NCBI GenBank assembly: GCA_945643635.1
Contig: CALZFC010000131.1
Coordinates: 593,501 to 657,500, forward strand
Direction: 5' to 3'
From: Allodiplogaster sudhausi
Lineage: Eukaryota; Nematoda; Chromadorea; Rhabditida; Diplogasteridae
Length of the DNA stretch: 64,000 nt
Of the stretch, positions 49,722 to 63,200 are shown in pieces. Below the pieces are notes generated by a model. The model did no database searches. It saw nothing but the letters and a program-made list of their open reading frames with translations, and was not told where the DNA came from. A program made the translations under genes and the position numbers. Within the stretch, counting starts at the first letter, position 1. Every line of letters starts with the position of its first letter.

Positions 49722-52538
49722 ATGGCCTACGACCTTCCTGGGAAGAACGGTGTTAGGGATGGTCGGCGTGACCGTGGCCGCCAGGTGGCACGCCGCACTC
49801 AGCCACAGAGGTCGGTTGTAGCCTCGTATAATTCTCTTTTTAGTCTAGGAAAGAAGAGTCTCTCTCCCTCCCTCTCTCCCTCTCTCTCCTCTCTCGCTCA
49901 CCTATATCCTTTTATCCTATCAAAATAGTTTTAATAACTTTTTAATTTGTCTTGAAACAAACAAGTTAGAAAACAAAGTTCAGAAGGCTGGCCTTTCTAA
50001 ATAATGACTGGAGGATTTTGATTTCACCTGTGTTGAGATTAATTGATAAGGTGGAGAAATACTTTTTTTATGTTTGTTCTAAACATGGGATAAAAGCCAC
50101 TGTCGAGGACCTAGAAGTTTATGCTGGCTAATGGTAAGGAGGTATGGGTCCCGGATGAAACAAGGGTAGGTTATCCGTTTTTGCCCAAATGCTACTCAAA
50201 AACTGGGTGGAGTAGGGCTTTGGGGGGGGGCGTGAATCAGGAGGGTGGGTCAGTCAAATCGACAGCATCCTTTTTCACCTGGTCCTAAATAATCGCTTGT
50301 CAGATCATCGGGCGGCCTCTTCAATCTGGTGTCCCGTGACGTGCGAGTGCGAGAGGGCGACAAGACGGGCGCAGCGCCTGCTGAGGATGTCGAGTGCTCC
50401 CTCCTCGCGTGGCCCATCAACCAATTCATCGACGAAGGAGAGGCGCTTGTCTTCGCCTTTGTATTCCTGGTTAGAGATTTATCCCCGTTTTCCAGTCAGA
50501 ACTATTCATTAACTTCCAAATTACAATAATAATGAATATATTGATCGATTGCTTTATGAGTTCCATAATATTCATTTTGCAATTTGAGAAGTTTAATTGT
50601 GAGTGACTTTTTGATTGTACACAAGAAATGCAAAGAGCCCGATGAATGTTTTTTTTTCTATTTGCTTTATTAATTGCAGATTGAATATTTAAGAAAAAAT
50701 TGCTTTATTATATTTACTTCAAGATGAAAAAATAGATTTATTCACTTTTTTACAATGTTAATTAATTACAGAACAATATGGAATCTCTCCCGAATCTGGT
50801 GACTATCGCAGAGAATGGACCAGAGAACATTGAGTGCTACGAAGGAATTACACTGAAGGTCAAGGATAGACCGTGGAAACTTCATGGTTAGACGAGGAGG
50901 ATTATAATGTATATTTTAACAAAATTTATTTTTGTTAATAGTAAAAAAAATTTAATTGTGAGTATTTAATTTAATTCTAATAATCTATAATAGTACACAG
51001 CATAGTTCTTTGTAACGTCTCTGAGTATTTTAAAGTAAATGCTTGAGCTTTCTGTCTTTTTATTCCATGGAATTTATATATTTGTAGTACAAGTTTATTT
51101 TCTTTATAAACAGCCCTTTTGGTTTAGTTTATATTTAAAAAAAATTTTGTTTTTAGGGTTTCTTCATTATTAATAACAAAATGATATATTATTAGTAATA
51201 AAATAATGCGTTTTCAATAATGAAATAATATATTTTTAGTAATTAAATAATATATTTTTAATCATAAAATATTATATTACTAAAAATAAATTAATATATA
51301 ATTTTATTAGAAGAATGAATGTATTCTCTAGAGCGAATGGGCGCTCCTTTCGTGGACAAGTTCAGCTATCTCCTCGTGAGTCTCCGACGCAAGAACAATC
51401 TCATTTATTTCAGGTAAGTAAATCATTTAATAATTTGAATTTTTTAAACTTTTTGGACCAAGCAAAAACGATTTTCTGCTGGCTTATAAGATGTCTTGAA
51501 AAAGAGGACATGTCAACATCCAAGATTAGTGAATTATCTTAAGAATTGCTTACTTGCACATTTATAGATTCAAATTCGGTGGTAAAGATATCGAACGAAC
51601 CGTCCAGCTCACCAGCGACCGCCACTTGTTCTTTGGACTCGTAGCGAAGAAGGTGAGAGAGAAAAAAAATTCCACTGTCAATTTCTTGAGGGAAAATGGA
51701 TGGGTTTGGGAGTCTGCAGCCCAGAAAGTAAGGTGGGTAGATTTAAATAGAATTTGGACGTCAAAGTCGATTTTGCTTCTTTGGAAGCTCTCAAAATCTG
51801 GTCTGTGAAATAGACGGTAACTTTCCTTAACCTAGTAGACAAGTATAGAAAGCAGCTTCCATCAGAACTAGCTGAAATGTTGTGGAAAAGTATTTGTGAG
51901 CAGAATTATTTATTCTTAGTTATTATTTTCTGTTTCAACTACGCGCTAGCAATACTCTTTGAAAATATATACTTCGATTACTAGTTTTAGAGATAATAAT
52001 ACTCTTTGTAAATATGTACTTAAATTACTAATCTTAGAGATAAATAAAATAAAAACGAGAATAATTTGAAGGAATTTGTCGCGGCTCTCTCGCAGCGAGA
52101 CTTGGCCATCTGGCTGCTGGTGCCGTTGGAGGAGCGCGGCGAGGGCGCGTACGCAATCAAGCGAGGAGGCGTCTGCTTCATCTGCCAGGAGCAGTACCCG
52201 ACGACGGTCGTTGTCTACAGAAGTAAGACGAGTTTTTTATTGTTTGTAACCGCGACGCGTCGTGGCATGACGCGTCGCGGTTAAAAAAAATGTATTACCT
52301 ATTAATTTATTAATTTATTTGTTTGTCTAGTTATTTAATATCTTTGTTTACTTTTGCATAATCGATTATACAATGTGCATTCAGCTCCGCTTAATATCCG
52401 TCCTGTTTTGTTACAACAATAGTGCTTTATTGGCAAAGAATACAAATGAACGTCGTGGCTAGCGAGTCCGTCCATACCAGCTGTGCGTCCTCTCGACAAT
52501 ACACACTCGACCTGAATCACAAGATATTGTTGTATTTT

Positions 52539-52574
<36 letters not shown>

Positions 52575-53817
52575 TTTCTTCTTTCCTTCTCTCTCTCTCT
52601 CTCTCTCTTTCTCTTTTCTCTCTCTCTCCCTCTTTCTTTTTCTCTACCCCCTCCCCCACCCGTCCTCACTCATCCTTCCTCGGTGTTTGGGGCGCCCCAT
52701 TGTAAGCTATGCGTTCTGCCCTTTAGTAAAATGAGATGACGAAGTTAAAAGACAGTGAAAGTGCGGCTTTAATGTTTTTTTCACTTATTTAAATTTTAAT
52801 TAATTATTTTTCTTGATTAAGGATGTGGCCACGTCGCGTGCTGTACATGCGATCTCAGCTATCGAATGACGGATCGGCGGAATCAGGGTTTGGGGCAGTT
52901 TTTAAATATTTATTTGTGTTCCTAATTCTTACAAATATTTTCGTCCTTTTGTATTCTTCTTACTTTTACGGTCACGTTTTTTCTTCCCGCACTTTAGTAA
53001 AGAAATCAATATTTTTGTCTGAAAGAGTTTCGCTACCATAATTCCGTTTGTTTTAGCGGTTTTTGGTGCGATTCATGCTAGAGAGTTTTTATAAGATTGT
53101 GAAATTAAGCACTTCAAAATCTGTAATATTGGCCTCTATTTGGGTATTAGACTAATTTAAGTTACAATTTCATTGCTAAAAGAGATCAAGAAAAATAAAA
53201 ACTTTGGTATTAGAGCAATTTGTATCTAATTTATTCTAAAAAATGTTTTTTACATTAATGAAAATTAACAAATGAAGCTCGTATCCTCAGGATGCAGCGT
53301 ATGCGATCGCCGAGACGCTGAACCGGCGCAGCAGACCAAGGGAGTTCAGGTTTGTTGGTTGGCAATGGTTATCTTTGTACATTAAAATGGTATTATTCGT
53401 ACATTTAAATAGTTTTATTTGAACATCTAAATAGTTATATTCGTACATTTATATCCATTCATGTCAATTTTGTTATTCATGCGTACATTTTATTTTTTCA
53501 TCATTATTTTAATTATTATTTATTCAATTTTAATAGTCATTGTTATTCGTACAATTGAATCCATTCAATTTATTTTTCATTTTTAGCATTTTCCTCTTTC
53601 GCCATGAGCTTCAGCGGTTTTTTTCTCTCTCTCACAGGGCTACCTCTACGATTCGTACTGCGCAAAGGACAAGTGCATGGAGCGCAGTGTGCTGAATCTG
53701 CCATGCGGCTGCATCTCTTGCGGAGAGCCAACGAAAGCGGAGTCTCAAAAGGGGGCCATCCACTGCCCCCACTGTGCGGCGGAGGTCACCGAGAGGATCA
53801 AGACCATTTTCATGTAA
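49722..53817 (+). CDS. Protein with two RING-like zinc sites, probable E3 ligase
   Basis: Exons 49722-49810, 50304-50469, 50772-50886, 51332-51413, 51568-51652, 52072-52222, 52822-52887, 53291-53349 and 53638-53817 are all in phase and total 993 nt, or 330 residues. The start is basic (PGKNGVRDGRRDRGRQVARR). A domain of about 170 residues follows that I do not recognise. It is rich in beta-prone segments (WPINQFIDEGEALVFAFVFL, RFKFGGKDIERTVQLTSDRH). The C-terminal third holds CFICQEQYPTT...CGHVACCTC...CSVC, a standard C3HC4 RING spread over three exons. It then has CAKDKC...LPCGCISC...IHCPHC, a second RING-like set. RING proteins usually recruit an E2 for ubiquitin transfer; a substrate cannot be guessed. 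The ATG directly follows a ...ATACAG splice-acceptor-like site. Confidence 0.8.
52540..52650 (+). repeat. CT microsatellite in intron 6 of the RING gene
   Basis: Sense-strand CT/CTT repeats of about 110 bp. Confidence 0.88.
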
Positions 53818-54889
53818 GGGGGGGGGGCTGGCAGACCACCTGAGGGGGCTCTATGCGACCCACCCACCCACTTTTTATCAAGCATCCGAGAGCCTAGGCG
53901 TTTTCCCAGTATCATATCACTATAGTATATGAATTTTATTGAACTTTCTTGAAATTCTGTGAATTAGTTTTTTTCTCGCTTAATTCATGGAAGAGAATTC
54001 AAAATCTATTTATTATTATTATTTTTGTTTCTCGTGAACAGTTATTATTTATTGTTATTGCCTTGCATTTTACCCGTGATACTTTTAACAACCTGACAGT
54101 TGTACAGATTTTAAGTGTCACTTTTGCTTGTCATATTGAGCAGTACGTACGTGCTTTTATTATACTGTGCTTTCAGCTTGGTTGTGATTACAAAAATGAG
54201 AGATTAAGAAGAACTCTTATCTAGAGTATCTTAGGCTTTATTGCTTAGTGAAATGGCGCGTAATTCCAGAGGACTGCCAAGGAAATGACAATAAGTATTC
54301 AACTTATTTATCATCATTCACGCGAATCTGCTTAGGAGCCAAAAACTCAATTTTGAATTCGCGCCTTTTTGCCTGAGACCAGGGTTTAGAGAGAGCTTGT
54401 GATTTAGTTAGAGAGATTCTACTGCCTATCGTTGTGGCATCGGAACAGATTAAGCTTATGTTCGCGTACGGTGTTTGACAGTTGATCTGAATCTATATGA
54501 TTTTATTGCGCGAATTGGCCCATGATTGTTTGTTCAGTAAATGAGACGGTGAATCTTATTTTCTTTTGCTTGATTGATCTTGTTCCATTTCTGTTGTTGC
54601 ACAGCATTACATGTCAAGAACATGGGATCTGAGAAAAAGAATAGCAAGTAGAAAAACAGGATTGATCAGGATAAGAGAGGCGGAGCCAATCGCCCCGTCG
54701 ATTCTCTTGGATACTTGCCAGCACATCTTCTACGACTTGATGCAAGCACCGCATTTGCTCGCCCTGGTGCTACAGGAGGCAGAGTTGACTTCATATTCCC
54801 CTCCATGAAGGAAACGAAGGAAGATCCACTTGTCGAAGCTGTTGCACCTGATGATGAGCTTCATTGCTCCCTCGCTGTTTAGAGTAAAT
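53818..54889. other. RING gene 3' flank and unassigned sequence
   Basis: A run of G's follows the RING stop codon directly. Around 54640-54880 two overlapping frames are open (one with SILLDTCQHIFYDLM, another with FARPGATGGRVDFIFPS ending at 54880). Neither joins to neighbours or resembles a family I know. Locus C homology starts just after this point. Confidence 0.35.
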
Positions 54890-55197
54890 TTACTAAAATG
54901 ATGTTGTTCTCTTAACTAAGTACGAGTAACTAAATGTATAGAAACGTTACAATTAGAGCCATTGCAAGCATAAAGTGTTAAATAGCTGTGAGGCATGGCC
55001 AACAGGCAAGGTAATGAAGAGCTCGAACAATTAATTAAGTGCGAGTAATTAAAAGTGAAGCGATGCGTAATGTTTAGGCATACGACTTATTCACGATCTG
55101 TCAAAATTACAATGCTGCGTTCTTCAACTGTTTCTCCATTGCTGACTGCTGCTGACCACTCCCGCATTTCTCTATATTCCAATTGTATACTCAATCG

Positions 55198-55231
<34 letters not shown>

Positions 55232-57152
55232 TCTTTCCCTCCTAAGAAAATGACTTGAAGCTTTCAGATTGCAGAGCTTCCTCGTCACGAGGACCCCGTA
55301 GTGCAGGCCTTCAGGAGCATCCTTACGAGTTTGTCGTTCTCTTTCTCTTTCGTTCCCTCGCAGAAGATGGTTCTCTTAGCGGTTGATCTCCCCTTGTGCT
55401 CTCTCTCTCACTTGCTCCCTCTTTCCCTCTCTCTCCCTCTCTTTCTCTCTCCCTCTCTATCCCCTATCTCTCTCCCTATCTCTCTCTCTCACACTCTAGT
55501 CTAGGCAATTGTGAAGACGACTATTACCTATTTTAAGCTTTGCCTCATCGTCAGACGATTCTCGTCCCTGGACACATCGCCTTGTATAGCAGCTGCTACG
55601 GCTCCAAGGTGTTGATCGACCTCCTGCTACGGCTCCAAGGTGTTGATCGACCTCATCTCTGCTCGGTTTGTCCGTATTATTATTTTGTTCAATTTTTTTT
55701 ATTAATAGTAAGAAATTTTATGTTTATTTTCATAAAATGTTTTCCCAGGCTGATGCACTTCAATTTCAGCCCCTCTGACTTGAGCTGGAGGGCGGATCCT
55801 CTGCTGAACTACTACATATGCCATCGTGCTCTTTCAGGTTCGCTATTCTAATTTTTTTTTAATTTAATTTAATTTAAATAACTAAATAAATCGAGATGAA
55901 AAATATTTGAATTTTTAAAAATCAAAATGATTTGATTCGCCTACGCCCTACACGCAAATGTACATATCTACATATTGTTGTTGGCTTCTCTATCCTGCTC
56001 ATTCGCTGCTTTAATTCTTCTCTTTTTTTTCTCGTTCTCGGTTTCGTTTGATTTGTTTGATGTCTTTAACTTCATTTGAAGGCAATGGTCTCCCGAACCA
56101 TGTTCCTATTGATGATCATCTTCGCGATTTCCTTCCAATATTAACAGTAAGACAACTCCTTTTATAAAAATTATTTTATTATTATTGACTAAAGATAATA
56201 CGATCACTAATATACCATTTTTGTAGATTTTTTATTTAACGGCACAGACAAAAGATTCAGTTTTGCAATTGGGTCTGCGAAAAGAAAAATTGATTGTTAA
56301 GATGAGAAAATTAAAATGCCGTTGAGAAATGATGCAGGAGCATCTCATAATGGAAGCTGTGCGCCATGACGAATTCGACTTCTTTCTCACAGAATCTCTC
56401 AATAAAATCAAGGCCAACTTTCGAGAAGAGTACTTAATATAGTTTTAATTATTTTCCTTCTATATTCTTTATGCATCTGAAAAGTGAGTGTTATTTGCCA
56501 ATTCCACTCAAAGAATCACTGAACTTGGTCTACCGACTGGATTCTCTGCGATCTCTAACTCCACACTCGTGACAGTCAGAATGGTTAGCACGGTAATCCT
56601 TTAATTTAGCCTTTTTTAAATTTTTATTTTGAGGATAAAACTAAATAAATATTTTAGGAATAAAATGAAAAAAAAACCCTGTGTTTATGTATATACATAG
56701 TGATATATACAAATGAATAGCAAATTGTCATTTTTGTCATCTTCAGGAGACGCCAGCTGGTATCCGGGACATTATTGTTTTCTGCGGTGGCCGTATGTAT
56801 GGAATGGTACATATTTTTAAGATTTATTTTTGTTTTCATTTAGTTTCTAATGTCTTTTTTATATTTACTGTAATAGTTGTTTTGTTGGATATTAGTATAT
56901 TAATTCGAAATAATTAATCGCTTAATATCTCTTTAAGAATCCCGTACCGGTTGACATGTCCCTCGTTAATCTCCACATTTTCGACATCAACCGTGAGATA
57001 TTCGAACGTTGGCAGACACTTCCGTACCCGGTCAGCAATTTCTACGCTATCCTTATATATAAAAGGCACACGTTCTTTTCGATTTAATCAGTAGAAGAAA
57101 GTCTGTTGATAAGAGTGGTTTCTATATCTACGTACATGTATTATTGTATGTT
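54890..57152 (+). pseudogene. Kelch-like pseudogene, locus C (truncated)
   Basis: The segment is homologous to locus D from just after the MITE position through the exon with FERWQTLPYPVSNF (56938-57030), but the last four exons, with the remaining kelch blades and C-terminus, are absent. The equivalent of D's exon 2 (about 55535-55665) contains a 31-bp direct duplication (CTGCTACGGCTCCAAGGTGT...) that breaks the frame. The upstream leader frame is also interrupted. At about 57153 the homology jumps to the end of the right inverted-repeat arm. Exons with HVPxDxLHIFDINREIFERW and ETPAGIRDIIVFCGG remain recognisable. Confidence 0.7.
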
Positions 57153-57442
57153 GTTCATGTATTATTGTATTATTGTTTGTCCTCTAACAATGTCACCCCC
57201 CCCCCTTCTCACCACCCTTGATTTGTCTCTTCTTATCAATTCGAAGAGCATAGAATAGTCTAGCAATAAGCTCACCGACCGGGACGTCGAGTCTAATGTT
57301 CTTATCACAAAACGAGGAAGAGAGACAATGCTGTTTTTATTATTCACATTGTTACTTTATGTATTTTTAACAAGATTATTATTTTCAGCTATGAAATGAG
57401 ACAAATCAGTGAGGGAGAAATGAAAGTATTGAGAACGAGAGA

Positions 57443-57482
<40 letters not shown>

Positions 57483-59526
57483 TCGAATGACAGTTAGATA
57501 ATCATGCGCTTGCACAGGCTCGACAGCAAATTAATGACCATGCTTGCGACATAATTTAACATTTAACGTTATGCATTCTACAACTAGTTACTAGTAGGCG
57601 GTTTAGACATTTCGGAGCAGTGAACCGTTGCAAAGAGTGAATTTGTATGGCTCCTTATCGAGCGATTGCGATATCCAAACATGTGTATGTTAGAGGCTCT
57701 AAGCTAGACATGCTAAGCTCTTCCTGAACCGAACCCTGCCCTGCACTTTGTTGTTGCCAATATTCTGACTTTTTGAGGCAAATTGCACGATTGGCTGTGA
57801 ACGAGCTAAGAAAGAGCATAGTGCCATTTGTATTTTATACATACGTACATATGTATGTGTGTATGTATGTCCATTCATCATTGGCTGGTGAGGGAGGACT
57901 GTCCTGTATCTCGATGGATAGAGAGAAATGACTGGAGCCTAAGGGATACAACAGATTTCGATGCAAACAAAACGCATAATTCCTAGCCTACAGCTTCTTT
58001 TTTTCACACATACATATGCTCGACATTATGATTGATTTTATTCCTAGCCATCCGTATGCACATTCAGACTGTACATGATGTAGATAGAGAAGTCTTAAGA
58101 AATTATGCCATATACAAGACAAGACCGTGCAAGAATAGGCCAGCAATGTCGCAGTAGATCTTCTCTCATGACGTGAAAAAGCGCGTGGACTGATAAGTAA
58201 TAGGCTGTAACAAGAACAGCCACAAAAATTAAAGGAGGGACTAACAATAAGATGATTTTTTTCCTCAAATTTAGAAATGCAAATTAAACTGGGTATTGAA
58301 AACGCCTTTTATTAATCATGAAAAGACATTCACTTTATTGTTTGTAAGAAATATTTCACGTAAAAGAAGTAAGAGAAATAAAAGAAGGCTGAAAATATGG
58401 AAAGCCAGAAGCAGCATTCTTTCCATAGCAAGGAGCCTCTTCACGGTTGTGATGATGCCCTCCTGATAACCAAGAGAGAGAAGCCGAGGGGGTCGTAAAT
58501 TGGACTAGGGGGAACTGTGCATCTCTCTCGCTCTCTCTCTCTCTCTCTCGATATCTCTCTCTCTCTCACTCTCTTTCATTCTCTCTCTCACTATCTTTCT
58601 CTCTCTCACTCTCTTTCACACTTTCACTCTCTTTCACTCTCTCACTCTCTCTAGTCTCTTTTCTTTGGTCTTGAAATATTTCTGTTAATACAACACTTGC
58701 CGCCCGTTGCACAGTCGTCATTCGCTAAGGAATCCATTATCATTTTGTTCTAGATGTGAGTGCAAGAGGGAGAGAGAAAGCGAGAGAGAGAGAAAAGTGG
58801 AGAGAGTGAAAGAGAGAGAGAGAGAGAGAAAGAAAGAGTGAGAGTGAGAGAACATAAAATGAGAGAATCAGGCAAGGAAATCGACGAGATTACGGAATGC
58901 CCGTGGAAGTAACAATTAAAAACAGCCGCCAAGACTATCTCTGCTCGAAATTGACTTGAAAGAGTCACACGAAACTGGTTGCAAGAAAACGTCATTTTAG
59001 GCTTTTTTTCTCGTTCATCTTAAAATCAAATTTACTTAATATACATACATATCTTTTAAAAGTTTGTTATATTGTGATGACAAATTTTTAAAGGCTTGCA
59101 ATTTATTGAAAAATATATGTCTTGTTGTTCAATAAATAGAGTTTTTTAATGTTCACTTCTGACTCCTGTCTCTTAGGGAGGTTAAGAGAGAGAATAGAGA
59201 GTGAGACATAGAGAGAGAGAGAGACAGAAATAGAGAGATGCGTGATAGCACTTTCGGAATGGCGCTCCGGGAGCACAATAATAATAGTAGGTAAGGGGGG
59301 AGACGGAGAGCAGAAGAAAAGGGACTGAATAAATTCGATTCGATATCACAATATATGTACTTCATTGGAGCTGGTAAAAATAAGTATGTATGCAGGTCAA
59401 ATTAATTGCCGATCTGGAAAAGTGTAGAGTCACTATGACCGATCTGGAAAAGTGGTGAGAGTAATTTGTTCCGATCTCGAAAGTAGGGGAGAATTGTTAT
59501 TGTTTGAAATAATGGTATTTAAATTA
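57153..59526. other. Right-arm spacer without gene
   Basis: Reverse-complement copy of 13610-15953: C run at about 57187-57205, GA run at 57438-57482, CT runs at 58522-58650 and GA at 58768-58850. Open frames here are mirror images of those in the left arm and show no family features. Confidence 0.6.
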
Positions 59527-59914
59527 CAGTGATGTTCCTCCAAAATGGCCGAATCAGCGCGCATTCAATATCTCATTGCAGACACCTTGGAACATCTTGA
59601 TTCTGTTTTCATTGAAAAGGAAATGAAATTCCACATACAGCACACATATTACTTCATTCGAAATGTAAGTTGGAAAGTAGTGACTTGACTTTGAAGTTTT
59701 AGTATGGCACCATGCTCTAATCTTTGAGCTTTATTTTAACCCTCAAAATATGGTCACAGTGCTCTCAATGTATGTTGGATGTTTCAAAACAAGAGGATTC
59801 CAAATATATAAAGATCTTTCCAGTAGTTTACTTCCCAACGAGCTACGACCTGCGTGCCATTTGGAACATTGCGGCGCAGCGCTCCAAATCGGCCATTTTG
59901 GCGGTACATCACTA
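59527..59914. mobile_element. Tc1/mariner-type MITE (copy in right arm)
   Basis: The 388-bp partner of 13220-13609. The left end reads CAGTGATGTTCCTCCAAAAT after TA. The right end is GGCGGTACATCACT followed by A and TA. It has no transposase. Locus C has the flanking sequence on the right side only. Confidence 0.75.
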
Positions 59915-60064
59915 TAAATTTACTAAAATGATGTTGTGTCTCTTAACTAGTAATTAAATGTATAGAGACGTTACAATTAGAGCCATTACGAGCATACAGT
60001 GTGATAAATACCAATGAGGCATTGCCTACAAGCAAGGCAATGAGGTGCCAGAACAATTAACTAA

Positions 60065-60203
60065 GTGCGAATAATTAAGGATGAGGCGATGCCTAATGTT
60101 TTGGCATGCGACTTATTCACGATCTGCACTCTCCAACTGTTTCTCCATTGCTTGCTGCTGCTGAGCACTCCCGCATTTCTCCATATTCCTATTGAATACT
60201 CAA

Positions 60204-60244
<41 letters not shown>

Positions 60245-63200
60245 TTCTCTCTCTCTCTCTTCTTACCCTCCCAAGAAAATGACTTGAAAGTTTCAGATGG
60301 CAGAGCTTCCTCGTCACGAGGACCCCGTAGCGCAGACCTTCAGGAGCATCCTTACGAGTTTGTCGTTCTCTTTCTCTTTCGCTCCCTCGCAGAAGATGGT
60401 TCTCTTAGTGGTTGATCTCCCCTTGTGCTCTCTCTCTCTCTCTCTCTCTCACTTTCTCCCTCTTTCCCTCTCTCCCTCTCTCTCCCTCCCTCTCTCACTA
60501 AAGTCTATGCAATTGTGAAGAGAAATGTTGTTTTGAAGCTTTGCCTCACTCGCTTCTCGTCTCCGGAAACATCGCCTTGTTCAGCAGCTACACAGGCACG
60601 AAGGTGCTGATCGACCTCGTCTCTACTCGGTTTGTCCGTATTATTATTTTATTTTTAATTTTTTTTAATGTAGAAATGTGATTTTTGTGTTTATTTTCAT
60701 AAAATTTTTCCCAGGCTGATGCACTTCAACTTCAGCCCCTCTCACTTGAGCTGGGGAGCGGACCGTCTGCTGAACTACTACATTTGTCATCGTGCTCTTT
60801 CAGGTCTGCTATTCCCAATTATTTCAAAGTAAATTTAATTTAAATAATTTATATAAATCATAATAACAAATATTTGAAGCAAATTTTTAATCAAAATGAT
60901 TTGATTCACCTACGCCATACGTAGTATCTACTTTTGATGACAGTAATATTTGTTAACTTCATTATCTTTCTCTTTGCTATTTTAAATCTTCTCGTTTTTT
61001 CTAGTTCCCTGTCTCGTTAGATTTGATTGATGAATTTAACTTCATTTGAAGGCAGTGCTCTCCCGAACGATGTTTCTGTTTACGATCATATTCGCGAATT
61101 CCTTCCAATGTTAACAGTAAGACTATTCTTTTTTATTTATTTTATTATTGTCTACTAAGCCATAATGATCATTGGTAACCCTTTTTGTAAAGATCTAACA
61201 TCACAAACAAAGGATTAAGTTTTGCAAAATGGTACGGCGAAAAGAAAGGAATTCATTGGGAAGATGTGAACACATAAAATGCCGTTGATAACTGATGCAG
61301 GAGCAACACATATATAAAGCTGTGCGCCATGACGAATTCTACTTGTTCCTCACAGAATCGCTGAAGAAAATCAAGGCCAACTTTCGAGAAGAGTACGTAA
61401 TATAGTTTTAATTAGTTTTCTTCTATATTCTGTATGCACCTGAAATGTGAGTTTTGTTTGCCATTTCCACTTTAAGAATCACTGAACTTGGTCTACCGCC
61501 TGGATTCTCTGGGTTCTGCAACACCGCCGCGCTGGTGACAGTCAGAATGGTTAGCACGATAATAATTCATTTGGCTCTTTTTATACTCTTATCTTGGGGA
61601 TTGAACTAAATAAATGTTTTAGGAAGAAAATGGAAAAAGCATGTGTTTATACATATGTACATTGTTGATATATACATAAGAAGTACAAATTGTCGTTTTT
61701 CTCATCCTCAGGAGACGCCAGCTGGTATCCGGGACATTATTGTTTTCTGCGGTGGCCTCATTTTTAGAATGGTAAATAATTTTTTAAAGCTTTACTTACT
61801 ATTTTTCATTAAGTTGTATGTTTTTTTAAACTTATTTTTATTGTAATAATTTAAAATAATTTATTGTTTAATATATCTTTAAGAATCCCGCGGTACAGGT
61901 TGTCATGTCCTTCGATAATCTCCACATTTTCGACATCAACCGGGAGATATTCGAACGTTGGCAGACACTTCCGTACCCGGTCAGCAATTTCTACGCTATC
62001 CTTATATATAAAAGGCACACGTTCTTTTCGATTTAATCAGTAGAAGAAAGTCTGTTGATAAGAGTGGTTTCTATATCTACGTACACGTATTATTGTATGT
62101 TCACTCCTTGCAAAACCAGGTAGCCGAAATTTACACAATATTTCATATGCCATATGACTATGCAATGTGATATGTTGCTGGCATGTTGCTGAAACGCTAT
62201 ATATATATGGCCCGTCCAGGCCCGTCTCTCGGGATAAAAGAAGGATAGAAAGTGCGCTTTTTGTAGATCCACGGCTTTCCGGAGGCGCGCACGTCTGCAT
62301 ATCCAGTGATCGTCGCCAACAAGTGGCTCTTCGTGGTAGGCGGCTTCGTAAACCGCGTCGTCGCGAGATTCGTCTGACGACTCGACTTTGCATCGTCCAG
62401 ATGGCAGCTCCTCTTTCAGCTACCGTCAGCCTTTATTTTCACTCAAATATAGCATTCTCCGTTCATTCATGCCTAACGCAATGAACGAAAGTGCCTGTTA
62501 TTTAGAGAGAAAAACTATTTATTTAGGAACACATTCGCCATTTCCGCTGCGTACTGCCAATTGTCGGGTCGTCTGCTTGTCTTAATGAATGTAAATAACT
62601 ATATTTTATTTTATTTTTATAATTTTTTTATTTAGTAAAAAAACAGTTTAACATTAAACAATATTAAAGTGTTTTAAAGTTGTTTAAATTTTTTAGCTGT
62701 AAGAATGGCATCACAAACGATGGAAATCAAATATCTAAAGAAGTGTAAAACACGTACGCATGTGAAAGAGATAATCAGTTATATAATTAATACATTTTCA
62801 AAGGACAACCGGCGAGATCGAATGGAGATGTTCAGAATCGCGGTGCCCTCGCTCGGGTGGATGTCCTTTAGCAAGGTTATGATTCTTTTTCGTTTTCTTA
62901 ATGTATTCCACTTCAGCGAATTTTGAGAGGGGAAATTTATTTAATTAATTTAATTAAAGGAGCTCTCCGACGAAAAATAGCTTTTATCTTCCATTGTGAT
63001 CAAAGTTGGACTTAAAGTTTGATTTGTGGATTCCAGCTTATGAAAATCAGTATTTAGCCAGACACTTGTATTTCCTTTTGGACACTGTTGAACTCACATG
63101 CCTCTTCTATTCAAATAATACAGCTGTCGCTTCGTGTTACGAAATTCATAGCCTATTTTGTGACATGTGAAATAATTGTCAATAAAACACATCTAATCAG

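Noticed and set aside
54611..54880. Open frames with SILLDTCQHIFYDLM or FARPGATGG
   Set aside because: Two overlapping frames are open, there is no family resemblance and there is no joining exon. Not enough to call a gene.
59544..59665. Short frame starting MAESARIQYL and ending at a GTAAGT, which looks like a first exon
   Set aside because: It lies wholly inside the MITE and begins in its terminal repeat. The same motif at the other end gives a different broken frame, so it is unlikely to be a host exon.
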